From Carboxydothermus pertinax (GTDB taxonomy: Bacteria > Bacillota > Z-2901 > Carboxydothermales > Carboxydothermaceae), in contig NZ_BDJK01000055.1 in assembly GCF_001950255.1 (NCBI RefSeq), positions 50,499-114,498 of the forward strand: a stretch of 64,000 nt of DNA, given 5' to 3'. The position numbers were made by a program, and so were the translations under genes. The notes under the pieces were generated by a model. That model did not search any database. It saw only the letters and a program-made list of their open reading frames with translations, and was not told the origin of the DNA. Shown in pieces: positions 53,246 through 63,457 of this stretch. The first letter of the stretch is position 1. Every line of letters begins with the position of its first letter.

Positions 53246-53881
53246 ATGATGAAGGTAGTAGCATTTAACGGCAGTCCCAGAGCAAACGGAAACACTTATC
53301 AAGCTTTAAAGCTGGTTTTGGCGGAGTTAGAAAAAGAGAACATTGAAGGGGAAATAATCCAGGTGGGGGATAAGGTAATAAGAGGCTGTCTTGCCTGCGG
53401 CAAGTGTGTAAGGAATAAAAACGAAAGATGTGCCATTGACGATGAAGTAAACGACTGGATTCAAAAAATGAAAGAGGCGGATGGCATAATCTTAGGCTCC
53501 CCCGTCAACTATTCGGGTATTGCTGCGACTATGAAGGCGTTTTTAGACCGGGCGTTTTACGTAGCTTCAGCCAACGGCGGACTCTTCCGGCATAAAGTTG
53601 GTGCTGCGGTGGTAGCGGTCCGGCGTTCGGGCGGGGTAGCAGCCTTTGACCAGTTAAATCACTATCTAAACTACGCCGAGATGTTTATCCCCACCAGTAA
53701 CTACTGGAATGTCATCCACGGCACCAAACCCGGGGAAGCCCTGCAGGATGAAGAGGGCGTGCAAATTATGAGTGTCCTCGGAAAAAACATGGCTTATCTT
53801 TTAAAGCTCATAGCCAAAGGCAAGGGTGAGATCGAGGCTCCAGAGAAAGAAAGTAAGGTATATACCAATTTTATACGGTAA
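53246..53881 (+). CDS. Iron-sulfur flavoprotein / NADPH-dependent FMN reductase family
   Basis: 211 residues with a flavodoxin-like fold. FMN-binding FNGSPRANGNTYQAL and GSPVNYSGIAATMKAFLDR. A compact Cys motif, CLACGKCVRNKNERC, resembles the cluster site of archaeal Isf proteins. Probably moves electrons from ferredoxin or NAD(P)H, possibly to oxygen or peroxide detoxification. It has its own promoter and terminator. Confidence 0.88.
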   Translation: MMKVVAFNGSPRANGNTYQALKLVLAELEKENIEGEIIQVGDKVIRGCLACGKCVRNKNERCAIDDEVNDWIQKMKEADGIILGSPVNYSGIAATMKAFLDRAFYVASANGGLFRHKVGAAVVAVRRSGGVAAFDQLNHYLNYAEMFIPTSNYWNVIHGTKPGEALQDEEGVQIMSVLGKNMAYLLKLIAKGKGEIEAPEKESKVYTNFIR

Positions 53882-53957
53882 ACGCTGTAACATGTTAAAG
53901 ATAGAGGTCGAAACCGGGTGAGTACCAGGAATAAAGCAAATATATAAGACTGACCAT

Positions 53958-53983
53958 AACCCCTGAAAAAGGGGTTTTATTTT
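53958..53983 (+). terminator. Terminator after the flavoprotein
   Basis: AACCCC-7-GGGGTT followed by TTATTTT. The 140 bases from here to 54127 contain no supportable gene. Confidence 0.7.
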
Positions 53984-54127
53984 AGAATAATGCAGGAAAA
54001 ACAAGGAAGAGGAAGAATTATATAACTTGGAATTTTTTTAAATAATAAATAGCAAGAAGTTAGGGTGAATTAATACCATGAAGAGGTAGAAAAATTAAAA
54101 CAAAAAATATCAAGTAATTAGAGTGTT

Positions 54128-54901
54128 ATGATGCTAGCTAGGCTTTTAAAACAAAATCGGGAAATAAAAGAAGAGTTTTATAAAAAAATAGCCGAAAAGC
54201 ATGCCATGGAAAAAGAAAAAATCAAAGAAAAGATTGACGATGCTGTTCCAGGGTTTCTTGGTAAAATGTTAAAGCCTGCGGCGGATTTAGTTTATAACCT
54301 TGAACAAAAAAAGAAAGACGATAAAGGAGAAAACGGCGAATTTATTTCTTTTCTAAAATTTTTCCTTGTCTTACCTTCGGAGTGGCGAATAATAAATGAT
54401 GTGGTTTTAGAGCCACTGGAAGACGAATTTATTCAAATTGATCACTTAATGATCGGACCTCCTGGGATATTTTTGATTGAGACCAAAAATTGGCGTGGAG
54501 CTATTTTAGGTAAAAAAGATGAATTTTTACGAAAAGAAAATAATAAATGGGTCAAAACCTCCAGCCCCATAAAACAAAATTACCGGCACCAAAAACTTTT
54601 TGGCGAATGGCTTAAAAGGGAAGGCTTTGAAAAATACATAGATCTTATTTTTCCTGTTGTTTTATTTGTAAGTCCTGATTTGTTAAAAACAGAAGACTGC
54701 ACCATGCCGGTATTTGATAGTGGCCTTGCTTTATCAATCTATCTACGGGGCAAAAAAGAAGACTGTCTTTCCATTTCGGAAATAGAAAACATAGCAAATC
54801 GTATTATAAACGCAAAACCTTTCACAAAACTGCCAGTTACGGAAAAGATTGAGGAAAAGCAAAAGAAAAACCCGAGGATAAACCAGAAGAAAAAGTGGTA
54901 A
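54128..54901 (+). CDS. NERD-domain nuclease-related protein (C-terminus frameshifted)
   Basis: 257 residues. A charged N-terminal helix region, then a NERD domain (about 75-210): Asp and Glu-x-Lys in IQIDHLMIGPPGIFLIETKNW, as in PD-(D/E)XK-like folds. The C-terminus ends abruptly in a Lys-rich run. An extra base in the A-run near 54852-54860 would instead continue into the frame of the next entry, with a natural Lys/Glu/Pro linker. It opens the AT-rich accessory region. Confidence 0.8.
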   Translation: MMLARLLKQNREIKEEFYKKIAEKHAMEKEKIKEKIDDAVPGFLGKMLKPAADLVYNLEQKKKDDKGENGEFISFLKFFLVLPSEWRIINDVVLEPLEDEFIQIDHLMIGPPGIFLIETKNWRGAILGKKDEFLRKENNKWVKTSSPIKQNYRHQKLFGEWLKREGFEKYIDLIFPVVLFVSPDLLKTEDCTMPVFDSGLALSIYLRGKKEDCLSISEIENIANRIINAKPFTKLPVTEKIEEKQKKNPRINQKKKW

Positions 54902-55095
54902 CCAAAGAAAGTGTAAATATAAAACCTACCATGGAAAAAGGCAAAACAAAAGATGGAAAAGAATACATGAAGATCAGAGGCACCGAAGAAATCGCCAATC
55001 TTTTACGAGAACGTTATATTAAAATGGGGAAAAAAGTTTCAAACCTTTATAAAGATAAATACGAAGACGACACTTGGTTCTTTTATTTTGAGTAA
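54895..55095 (+). CDS. Probable displaced C-terminal part of the NERD protein
   Basis: 66 residues from a GTG overlapping the NERD stop. The frame is open further upstream (AKEKPEDKPEEKVVTKES), so it is more likely the second half of one protein split by a one-base deletion in an A-run than an independent gene. Content: GTEEIANLLRERYIKMGKKV and an acidic/aromatic end (DDTWFFYFE). No family recognised. Confidence 0.5.
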   Translation: MVTKESVNIKPTMEKGKTKDGKEYMKIRGTEEIANLLRERYIKMGKKVSNLYKDKYEDDTWFFYFE

Positions 55096-55178
55096 ATACT
55101 TCTTTCTGAGAAACCAAAAAGGTAAAAATTCTTTATAAATATTTATTTGAATAATGCAAGGTTTGAAAAATAATGTTG

Positions 55179-55232
55179 TAACGTTCGGTCACAATAAAAC
55201 CCTTATAGGCTTTGCATACCCGCTAACCGTTA
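55179..55232. other. Imperfect inverted repeat upstream of the SIR2 gene
   Basis: TAACGTTCGG (55179-55188) faces CCGCTAACCGTTA (55220-55232); the right arm read in reverse is TAACGGTTAGCGG, the same with extra bases. An imperfect palindrome with unpaired bases on one arm is the shape of recombination sites such as integron attC, but the core GTTRRRY motif is not met. The region is compositionally unlike its surroundings. Confidence 0.25.
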
Positions 55233-55274
55233 TCTGACATTGCGTCTACAACCATTTACTAATGAGGTGATAAG

Positions 55275-58200
55275 GTGATACCCAAAATACCAGAATTGCC
55301 AGATAAAATAAAAGAAGCGGTAAACAATAGAACTCTTGCTGTCTTCATTGGAGCAGGAGTATCACGGTTAATTGGGTGCATGGGTTGGGATCAACTTGCT
55401 CGAAATCTTGTCGAGAGATGTTACTCAACTAAAAAGAAAAATGGTTCTGGGCTTATAAACTTTAAGGAAAGAGAAACACTTTTTAAAGACAAAGATCCCA
55501 AGAAAACTATTACCATATGTTATTATTTATTAAAAGAAAATGACTTTGAAGATATATTTTATGAAGAACTTAAAGAATCTTTTAAAGCAAAAGAATATCT
55601 CCTTAAATCTCAAAATATTTATAAAGAATTATATCGCTTACGCGGACTTTTTATTACAACTAATATAGATAACCATTTTCATAGATACTTTGAGCCGACA
55701 CGGATAGTTTATAAAGAAGACGATTTTACCCCTTCAAACATAGATATAAACAAACTCTATTATATTCATGGATGTTTATGGAAAGACAAAAACTCTATTG
55801 TTTTTACAGTACCTCAGTATATTAAACGCTATAATAATACGATTTTTAAAAAGTTTTTGAAAACAATATTTGATAAGTATACTGTGCTATTCGTTGGTTA
55901 TGGATTGGCGGAATTTGAATTACTTGATTTTTTAATAACAAAATTTGACCCTAAAAAAGAAAAAGAGTTAAAACATTTTATTCTTCTTCCCTTTTATAGA
56001 GGTGAAGAGAACATCCTTGAATTTGAACGGTATTATTATAATTCAATGGGTATCGAAGTTCTTCCATATGAGAAGGATGAGAAAGGATACGGTCAGCTTT
56101 ACGATGTAATCAAAGAATGGAATAGAGAGATAAACCAAGTTTCAACCTATTTGTATGATACATATAAGGAAATTGAAGATGCTGCCAATAATTATACTGA
56201 AGATAAAGAAGAAGAAATTTTACAGATCATTAGAAACGATGAATCACTGAGAAATCATTTTTTTAAAAAACTTGCATTATCCCCTAATCCTTTTCCCTGG
56301 ATAAAACAATTGAAAGAAAGAGGATATTTTGGTCCCAAAAACAATCCTCCACCACAAGAGGCATATTGGAATGTTCTTGAATATTTGGAGAACGTCGCAG
56401 CAAAAAATGAAGAAACTCCATTAGAGGAAATAACAAATGCTTTACTTGAAATTATTAATTCAATCATAAGTTATCGTGACGAAATTGGGAAACGAATTGA
56501 GAATTATAGAACAGATAAGACTTTGGTAAAAATAATCTTTTCACTTCCAATTGAAAAAATAACAAAAGATCATATTGAATTCGTAAGAACAGCATTAAGC
56601 TCAAAATGGAACACAACATTAGTAGCAGCAGAAATTAGTAAAACTATTTTGCCAAAATTGCTTGATAAAAAAGAAGATCACCTTATTCTACAGTTGTTAG
56701 ATGTTATTTTGGATTACAGAAAAATAAAGAAAAAACCACTTTTTGATGAAAAAGAAACCTACGAATATACTTCCCTAATGGATGAATATTGGCTTAAAGA
56801 AGCACTAATCAAGCATAAACAAATAATTGCCAAATTGTGCGGTATTGAAGCAGCAAAAATTGCAATATATAAAATAAAATCCATCATAAAAGATGATAAA
56901 TCTCAATTTAATAATATCTGGATACCTACAATTGAAGACCATCCACAGACATCCTTCCCTGAACGATACGATTGTCAATTAGTTTATTTTGTCAGAGATA
57001 TGTTCGAGCTTTCTGAACCTCAAAAAATAAAAAAAGAGATAGAAAGTTTGCTGAAAGAAGAACATCTTATCTTTAACAGGATAGCCATTCATATAATCAA
57101 TTTTCATTACAAAGATTTAAATAAGTTATTCTGGAGTTGGAAAGATAATCCTCTTGAAGAAAGTTTTCTTAAACATGAGTTATATGAATTGCTTAAAAAT
57201 AACGGTTCCACTTTTTCCAAGGAACAAATTAATAAGGTTTTACAATGGATAGAAACTAAACAGTATTACATTTCAAAGGAAATCAAAGATAATAAAGATC
57301 AAGTTGAAAAGATATTAGCTTATCGGAAAAAAGAATGGCTTTCTGCTCTTTTAGATACAGGAGACGAAAATGTGTTATCAACATATGAAAAATATGACCA
57401 AATAAATCCATCGAAACTTGATCATCCTGGTTTTATTTACTGGAAAGAAACCGAAACCACGTGGGGATATGAAAGTTCAGTAGCAAAAGAAGAACTTCTT
57501 GATAAATCGAATGAAGAAATAGCAGACCACCTTATAAACTTTAAGGGTACAGGATGTATGGATATAGAAGAACTTTCAGATATGTTCAGGAATTGGGTAG
57601 CAGAAAATCCTGAAAAGTTTACAAATAATATAAAGCCGTTCCTAAACGTTCCGTGTATATACCTGCACGCATTGTTATGGGGGTTTAATGAGGCTTGGCG
57701 ATCAAAGAAAAAAATTAACTGGCAAGTAGTTTTTGATTTTATATTAAAATTACTTACATTAGATGATTTTTGGAATGAAGAATATAAGGACCTTAATTAC
57801 AGAAACTGGATTATTTCTCAAATAGCAGAACTTATTAAAGAGGGTACAAAGGATGATAACCATGCTTTTGACCCCGAACTTTTACCCGAAGCGCAAAAAA
57901 TTTTGTTAATCCTTGTTGAAAAAACTAAGTCTGACCTTCCTAATATAAATGATCTTGTCATCTCGGTACTGAATTCACCAAAAGGAAAGATATTTTCAGC
58001 GATGATAAATTATTCTCTAAGATATGCTCGTCTGTATAATCGAGATAGGGAAGAAAAATGGGTAGATAGTATTAAAGAAGATTTTACGAAGCGACTTAAT
58101 CGTGAACTAGAGCCTTCACTTGAATTTTCAGTGATATTAGGTGAATATTTACCAAATATTTACTGGCTCGATGGAAACTGGGTAATTGACAATATAAACA

Positions 58201-58958
58201 AAATATTTCCAAAAGACAATGAAACTCATTGGGAAGCTGCCTTGACAGGGTATCTTAGTTATTCTTCAAAAGTTTATAAAGACCTTTACTTTTTACTTAG
58301 AAAAAATGAGCATTATACAAAAGCTTTAAAAACTGAATTCACTGATTCTAACATTACAGAACGACTCGTTCAACATATATGTATCGCATATTTAGAAGAT
58401 TGGGAAAATATAGAAGATAAAGAAAGCCTTATCTCTCAATTGATTGAAAATAAGAATATAAACCAACTTTTGGCGATAGAAAGTTTCTTCTGGATGTTGA
58501 GAGATAAGCTTATCGACAAAATTAAAACCAAAGTAAAACCTCTCTGGAAAAATTTATATGAATTAGTAAGACAAAATGAAGAAAAACCTGATTTTCAAGA
58601 ACTAATTTCAAACCTCTCAGAATGGTTATCACTAATTGATGAAATAGATGATGAAATATATGAATGGTTAAGACTTTCAGCAAAATATGTTGATAGAGAA
58701 TTTAATACCCCTACTTTTGTTGAATATCTATTGAAACATGCTCCAAAAACACCAACAAAAGTTGGTAAAATTTTTCTTGAAATGCTTAATGCAAATATCT
58801 ATCCTGACTACAAAAATGAATATATCCGGGAGATAGTTCGCGTACTATATAATAAAAATGAGAGGGAAATTGCTGATAGAATATGTAACTTATACCTTGA
58901 AAAAGGTTTTGACTTTCTTAAAGATATATATGAAACACAAAGGGATAACAAAGCATAG
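55275..58958 (+). CDS. Large SIR2-domain protein, probable anti-phage effector
   Basis: 1227 residues. The N-terminal 270 residues form a SIR2 NAD-binding domain: AVFIGAGVSRLIGCMGWDQL, FITTNIDNHF (Asn and Asp positions), catalytic His in YYIHGCLW, and VLFVGYGLAEFELLDFL. The remaining 950 residues are a helical, Trp- and Lys-rich region without a recognised domain. Large SIR2 proteins of this design (defence-associated sirtuins, DSR type) deplete NAD during phage infection by abortive infection. Codon use is strongly AT-rich, unlike the flanking operon, suggesting horizontal acquisition. GTG start after GAGGTGA. Defence function is inferred from architecture and context. Confidence 0.8.
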   Translation: MIPKIPELPDKIKEAVNNRTLAVFIGAGVSRLIGCMGWDQLARNLVERCYSTKKKNGSGLINFKERETLFKDKDPKKTITICYYLLKENDFEDIFYEELKESFKAKEYLLKSQNIYKELYRLRGLFITTNIDNHFHRYFEPTRIVYKEDDFTPSNIDINKLYYIHGCLWKDKNSIVFTVPQYIKRYNNTIFKKFLKTIFDKYTVLFVGYGLAEFELLDFLITKFDPKKEKELKHFILLPFYRGEENILEFERYYYNSMGIEVLPYEKDEKGYGQLYDVIKEWNREINQVSTYLYDTYKEIEDAANNYTEDKEEEILQIIRNDESLRNHFFKKLALSPNPFPWIKQLKERGYFGPKNNPPPQEAYWNVLEYLENVAAKNEETPLEEITNALLEIINSIISYRDEIGKRIENYRTDKTLVKIIFSLPIEKITKDHIEFVRTALSSKWNTTLVAAEISKTILPKLLDKKEDHLILQLLDVILDYRKIKKKPLFDEKETYEYTSLMDEYWLKEALIKHKQIIAKLCGIEAAKIAIYKIKSIIKDDKSQFNNIWIPTIEDHPQTSFPERYDCQLVYFVRDMFELSEPQKIKKEIESLLKEEHLIFNRIAIHIINFHYKDLNKLFWSWKDNPLEESFLKHELYELLKNNGSTFSKEQINKVLQWIETKQYYISKEIKDNKDQVEKILAYRKKEWLSALLDTGDENVLSTYEKYDQINPSKLDHPGFIYWKETETTWGYESSVAKEELLDKSNEEIADHLINFKGTGCMDIEELSDMFRNWVAENPEKFTNNIKPFLNVPCIYLHALLWGFNEAWRSKKKINWQVVFDFILKLLTLDDFWNEEYKDLNYRNWIISQIAELIKEGTKDDNHAFDPELLPEAQKILLILVEKTKSDLPNINDLVISVLNSPKGKIFSAMINYSLRYARLYNRDREEKWVDSIKEDFTKRLNRELEPSLEFSVILGEYLPNIYWLDGNWVIDNINKIFPKDNETHWEAALTGYLSYSSKVYKDLYFLLRKNEHYTKALKTEFTDSNITERLVQHICIAYLEDWENIEDKESLISQLIENKNINQLLAIESFFWMLRDKLIDKIKTKVKPLWKNLYELVRQNEEKPDFQELISNLSEWLSLIDEIDDEIYEWLRLSAKYVDREFNTPTFVEYLLKHAPKTPTKVGKIFLEMLNANIYPDYKNEYIREIVRVLYNKNEREIADRICNLYLEKGFDFLKDIYETQRDNKA

Positions 58959-59184
58959 AATTTAAAAATAGACCAGTTGTTCAAATCTTTTTCAGCACCG
59001 CATCGATAAGCTTTTTTTTCAAACTCTACGACTAGATTAATTTTGAGAAATAAATTGATATTCAAAATAACAAAAACGGAGGCATTTATGTGTTTGGCAA
59101 TATAAAAATGCATAAAACGGCAAAGAAAAATGCAGAAAAAATATTGGCCATTGCCAGCATAAAAAGATACATAAGAGGTAAAAA

Positions 59185-59907
59185 TTAACAGTTTGAGAGG
59201 GCGTTTTTAAATCTATAACTCTCACCTTTAAACACCAGGATATGAGCATGATGAATAAGGCAGTCTATCGCGGCTGCTGCCAGTCGGTTATCAAGAAAAA
59301 CAGTGTTCCAGTTGCTAAATTTCAGGTTTGATGTAATTATGATGCTGTTTTTCTCATAATAGTCTGATATTACATTGAATAGTAGTTCGGCTCCATCTTT
59401 ATGAATTGGGGTAAAGCCTAACTCGTCAAGGATTAATAAATCGTTTTGCCTCACCTCCCGTAAAAAGGCCCGTAAATTCATTTTCTTTAAGTTTTCGGTT
59501 AAAAGGTTTACCAGGTCTACTACCCGGTAAAATTTGACCTTATATTCAAGGCTACAGGCCTTAATTCCTAAAGCTATAGCTAAATGGGTTTTGCCTGTAC
59601 CCACTTCCCCAAGCATAATTATGTTTTGCTGCTTTTCAATAAAGGAAAGCCCGGTTAGTTCTTCTGAGCTTATGGTTTGGGGAAAATTTATATTGCTAAA
59701 GCTGTAATTTTCCAGGGTTTTTATATTGGGAAAACCGGCTTTTTTGATAAGTCGTTTTATTTTACTTTGTTTTCTGCCGGTAAGTTCTATTTGCAAAAGC
59801 TCGGCTAAGTACTGTTTCGGCGTGGTAAACTGGACTTTATGATAGTTATTGGCGATATACCCGAGTTTTAATTGCTTGCAAAGCTGGTTTACTGTTTGTT
59901 TATCCAT
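59185..59907 (-). CDS. istB: IS21 helper ATPase IstB
   Basis: 240 residues, AAA+ ATPase that works with the IstA transposase. Walker A LGEVGTGKTHLAIALG, Walker B LLILDELGFTPI, sensor SNLKFSNW. The gene starts 8 bases after the istA stop with GGGGGTAAAGAG upstream. It appears intact. Confidence 0.95.
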   Translation of the reverse strand: MDKQTVNQLCKQLKLGYIANNYHKVQFTTPKQYLAELLQIELTGRKQSKIKRLIKKAGFPNIKTLENYSFSNINFPQTISSEELTGLSFIEKQQNIIMLGEVGTGKTHLAIALGIKACSLEYKVKFYRVVDLVNLLTENLKKMNLRAFLREVRQNDLLILDELGFTPIHKDGAELLFNVISDYYEKNSIIITSNLKFSNWNTVFLDNRLAAAAIDCLIHHAHILVFKGESYRFKNALSNC

Positions 59908-59914
59908 TTTCTCT

Positions 59915-61399
59915 TTACCCCCTTAATAAGCGTTCGTACAAGGCTAAGTTCGGGCTAAAGCCACTGTAGTTTTGATTGTTAATTTCCAGGGGTAAAGGAT
60001 TAGTTCTGCTATTAGTGGCAATTTTGTAGGCTAACAGCTTTATCCGGGCTGAATCAATGTTGGTATATTCGTCAAAATTGCTAAGGGCTTGTTCAATTAT
60101 ATTTAAAGGATATTCTTCTAAAAACTCGGCCATTTGCCAGAGTCGCTTTTTTCTTTGTTCGTTGTCTTCAATTGTTAAATATTTTTTGACATTAGGCGGT
60201 AAAAATTCATAAAAGTTAGAATAGAGAAAAGCTCGTGGTTTTTTCTTTATTAGGTCAAAAAAGGCTTTCCAATCAATTTCTACTTCTTTTTGATTGTAAG
60301 CCCGGGGAAGCTCTACTATAACCTCCATCTGGCTATTGTAAATAGTCAGGGTATTCCATTTTGCCACTACAAATAAGCTTTCTCCTGGCTTTGCCGGGAT
60401 GCCAAAGTAATAAATTTGGTTATGTTTTATCCGGCCGTATTTGTCCACTGTAACCGTAGCTGTAGTGTAAGGATAAAAAGGCTTGGACGGTAAAATTTTT
60501 AGCTGCTGCTGGTCTTCGGCAAATAATTCCCGGACTTTTTGCTGTTTTTCATAATGGATTTTATCCAGGTATTTCAAGGATTTTTGCAAAAGTTCCCGGT
60601 TAAAAGCCTCAAAGTCGTTGATTTCAGGCAGGGGAACAAAAAAGTTTCGCCTGATATAACCCACTTTATTTTCCACATTACCTTTTTCATTGGCTGCTTG
60701 AACATTGCAAAAGATGGGTTCAAAGCCGTAATGGAGACAAAACCGTTGAAACGATTCGGTTAATTCTCTTTCGCCGTTGGCTTTTATCTTAGCTACTGCA
60801 GCGGCAAGATTATCAAAGGTTATCTTTCCTGGTGTTCCACCAAGAAATTCAAAAATGTTCTTTAAAGCTTCTTGCAAACACTCGCTGTTTTCTGCGGGCA
60901 TAAGCTGAGTAAAAGCAGCATTGCTGTAGGGAAAACTTAAGACTAAAGAGCTGTATTGTTTAATTACGCCCTTTTCTATTACCTGTACTTTACCAAAATC
61001 TGCCTGAGCAGTACCAGGTTGGGCACTAAGCTTAACATAAACCTCGTTTTGGGGTTTATATAGTTCTTTCTTAATTTCAGCCACCCAGAGACGAACAGTA
61101 CGGTCACTGCCAGGAAAATTATGTTCTTCCACAAGGCGCTCATAAATTCTTTGAGCAGTATGCCGCTGTTTTCTGGGAAGCTTTAAATCTTCTTTTAGCC
61201 AAATAGAGATAATTTCATAATATTCATCTTTAAGACTGGATCTTTTCTTTTTCTTAATTTCTATATTCCAGTCATCCCGATCACTGTACTTTTTGGCAGT
61301 CCTCCAGTTGATTTTATGGATGTTGGCAATTTTGGAAACACTGAACCCTTTCTTTTCTCTCAAATATTTGATAGAATTAATATCAGCCATTGCTAGCAT
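59915..61399 (-). CDS. istA: IS21 transposase IstA
   Basis: 494 residues. An N-terminal helix-turn-helix (KGFSVSKIANIHKINWRTAKKY), DDE integrase core with QADFGKVQVI, TFDNLAAAV and NEKGNVENKVGY, and a C-terminal beta-barrel. The start at 61399 follows CAGGAGG by 10 bases. The frame is intact, so the element may be active. Confidence 0.95.
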   Translation of the reverse strand: MLAMADINSIKYLREKKGFSVSKIANIHKINWRTAKKYSDRDDWNIEIKKKKRSSLKDEYYEIISIWLKEDLKLPRKQRHTAQRIYERLVEEHNFPGSDRTVRLWVAEIKKELYKPQNEVYVKLSAQPGTAQADFGKVQVIEKGVIKQYSSLVLSFPYSNAAFTQLMPAENSECLQEALKNIFEFLGGTPGKITFDNLAAAVAKIKANGERELTESFQRFCLHYGFEPIFCNVQAANEKGNVENKVGYIRRNFFVPLPEINDFEAFNRELLQKSLKYLDKIHYEKQQKVRELFAEDQQQLKILPSKPFYPYTTATVTVDKYGRIKHNQIYYFGIPAKPGESLFVVAKWNTLTIYNSQMEVIVELPRAYNQKEVEIDWKAFFDLIKKKPRAFLYSNFYEFLPPNVKKYLTIEDNEQRKKRLWQMAEFLEEYPLNIIEQALSNFDEYTNIDSARIKLLAYKIATNSRTNPLPLEINNQNYSGFSPNLALYERLLRG

Positions 61400-62038
61400 C
61401 CAATCACAGCCTCCTGTTCGTATTGGTCTACAAACAAGAGGTTATTAGATTTTGGGACTGCTGGCAATGGCTTTTTTACTATTCCTAACTCTGTATTTTT
61501 ACCTTGCCAAACTCTGCACTTTTATTTTGCCATAAACATAGTACATTAAGTTTTGATTGAACCAGTATGGATTTGAAACATGGGATTTCCGATTGGCTGA
61601 GAATGTTTAAGGTTTTGTGTAGTGCGGCCGGGCAAGGTTGCTAATTCTAGTGGGTGAAAGTCACACCGGGGTAATGTCTAACCAACAGCCCTGTAGCGAG
61701 TTCTTGGAGACTGTCAGGTAACTGAGAGTTTTAAGCGTAGAACAGCAAATTAATGGGCCGAAAGCGAAAGCTGAAGTGATTGAGCCTCGAAATTATATTA
61801 GTTGAGGAAGGCCGATGCGGTTACACACGCAGAAGGCAATATCGGAATAGGCGTTTTGGTGAGTCTGTTCTGACACTCCGGGGTCTAAGAACTTGGCACG
61901 TTAAAACTGAGAATTAGCAGTACCGGGAGGCCCTGCCTTCTCCCCAAAATGGGTATGCCGTACAAGCGACAACCAAGCAAGGAAGGCAAAAGAGGGGTAG
62001 GGAGTCGGATAACTGAATAGTATCTATGAAATAGCGTA

Positions 62039-63444
62039 ATGGCTATGGAGAGAAGGCAGTTACACAAGGAGGCCTTTGCAAAGGACACAATTACCACACC
62101 CAGAGGTGGAAAGAAATTGGAAACAAAACTTGCAAAGATAGCACAGGTGGCAAAAGAGCGACCAAAGGAACAATTCACCAGTTTGGCTCACTTGATAAGT
62201 CTGGACATGCTTCTGAAATGTCACAGGGAACTTAGCAGTAATAAAGCTCCCGGGATAGATGCCATAACTAAAGCCAGATATGAAGAAAAGTCGCGGAAAA
62301 CATCCAGGGACTTTATGAAAGGCTAAAAAGGATGTCATATAAACCACAGGCAGTAAGACGTGCCTATATCCCCAAACCTGGGAGTTCCCAGAAAAGGCCT
62401 TTAGGTATACCTACCTATGAGGACAAAATTGTTCAACTAGCCGTAAGCAAAATAATAACGGCTATCTATGAACAGGATTTTTTGGGTAGCTCATATGGAT
62501 TTCGTCCAGGGCGAGGATGTCACGATGCACTCAGAAAACTCAACGATATAATAATGAGCAAGAAGATAAACTGGATAGTTGATGCTGACATTAAAGGATT
62601 TTTCGACCATGTTGACCACAAATGTATGATGAAATGTCTTGAAGTCAGGATAAGAGACAGCAGGTTATTGAGGCTAATAGCCAGAATGCTAAAAGCCGGT
62701 GTAATAGAGGAAGGAAAATTCAGAGCTTCTGATGAAGGCACACCGCAAGGAGAAATAATATCTCCTGTTCTGGCCAATATTTATCTGCATTATGTACTTG
62801 ACCTATGGTTTGAGAAAGTAGTCAAGAGGCAGTGCAAAGGCAGCGCTTTAATGATTAGATATGCTGATGATTTTGTCTTCTGTTTTCAATATGAATCTGA
62901 AGCCAGAAAATTCTACAGCATGCTAATCAAAAGACTGGAGAAATTTAATCTGAGCATTGCAAAAGAGAAGAGTAAAATAATTGAATTTGGCATGTATGCC
63001 CACAAAAATAGGCAGAAACAAGGGAAAGGTAAACTAGAAACGTTTGACTTTCTCGGGTTCACTCATTACTGCGGGCAAAGTCGCAATGGCAAATTCAGGG
63101 TAAAACGTAAGACCAGTAGAAAGAAATTTAAAGCGGCATTGTTAAGAATGAAAGAATGGATAAAGACCAATCGTACAAAACCAGTTATCAAGCTGCTAGA
63201 GGAAATAAGAGTAAAACTCATAGGTCATTATAGGTATTATGGAATTACAGATAACGGAAAAATGCTGTCGAAGTTCTGGTACGAGACAGGGAAACTGATA
63301 TTTAAATGGTTAAATCGAAGGAGTCAGCGCAATAGTTACACCTGGGAAAAATTCCTTTCACTGCTCGAGAAGAGACCACTGCCGAAACCCAAAATCTATG
63401 TAAGCATATTTGATAACCGGCAGGGGCTATGCACAAATGTGTAA
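62039..63444 (+). pseudogene. ltrA: Group II intron reverse transcriptase/maturase with one frameshift
   Basis: Two abutting frames make one protein. The first (62039-62326) holds RT0/RT1 (LISLDMLLKCHRELSSNKA, PGIDAITKARYEE); the second (from about 62290; ATG 62332) continues AENIQGLYERLKRMSYKPQ and holds GSSQKRPLGIPTYEDKIVQ, the catalytic RYADDFVF, and the X/maturase domain. The switch needs one extra A in AAAA at 62286-62289. There is no HNH endonuclease domain. Either the maturase is inactive or a base was lost in sequencing. Confidence 0.88.
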
Positions 63445-63457
63445 ATCTCCAAGTGAG

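Larger units (their letters stand above)
59091..61538 (-). mobile_element. IS21-family insertion sequence
   Basis: About 2.45 kb with istA and istB on the minus strand. The ends match: TGTTTGGCAATATAAAAATGC at 59091 and, read on the minus strand from 61538, TGTTTATGGCAAAATAAAAG. Each end carries a second, internal copy of the GGCAA..AAAA.TGCAGA-type repeat (about 59121-59146 and 61485-61512), the multiple transposase-binding repeats typical of IS21. I could not define a clear target duplication. Confidence 0.88.

Noticed and set aside
59037..59249. 70-codon minus-strand frame at the IS21 end
   Set aside because: It spans the IS terminal repeats and the end of istB in another frame; no coding signals.
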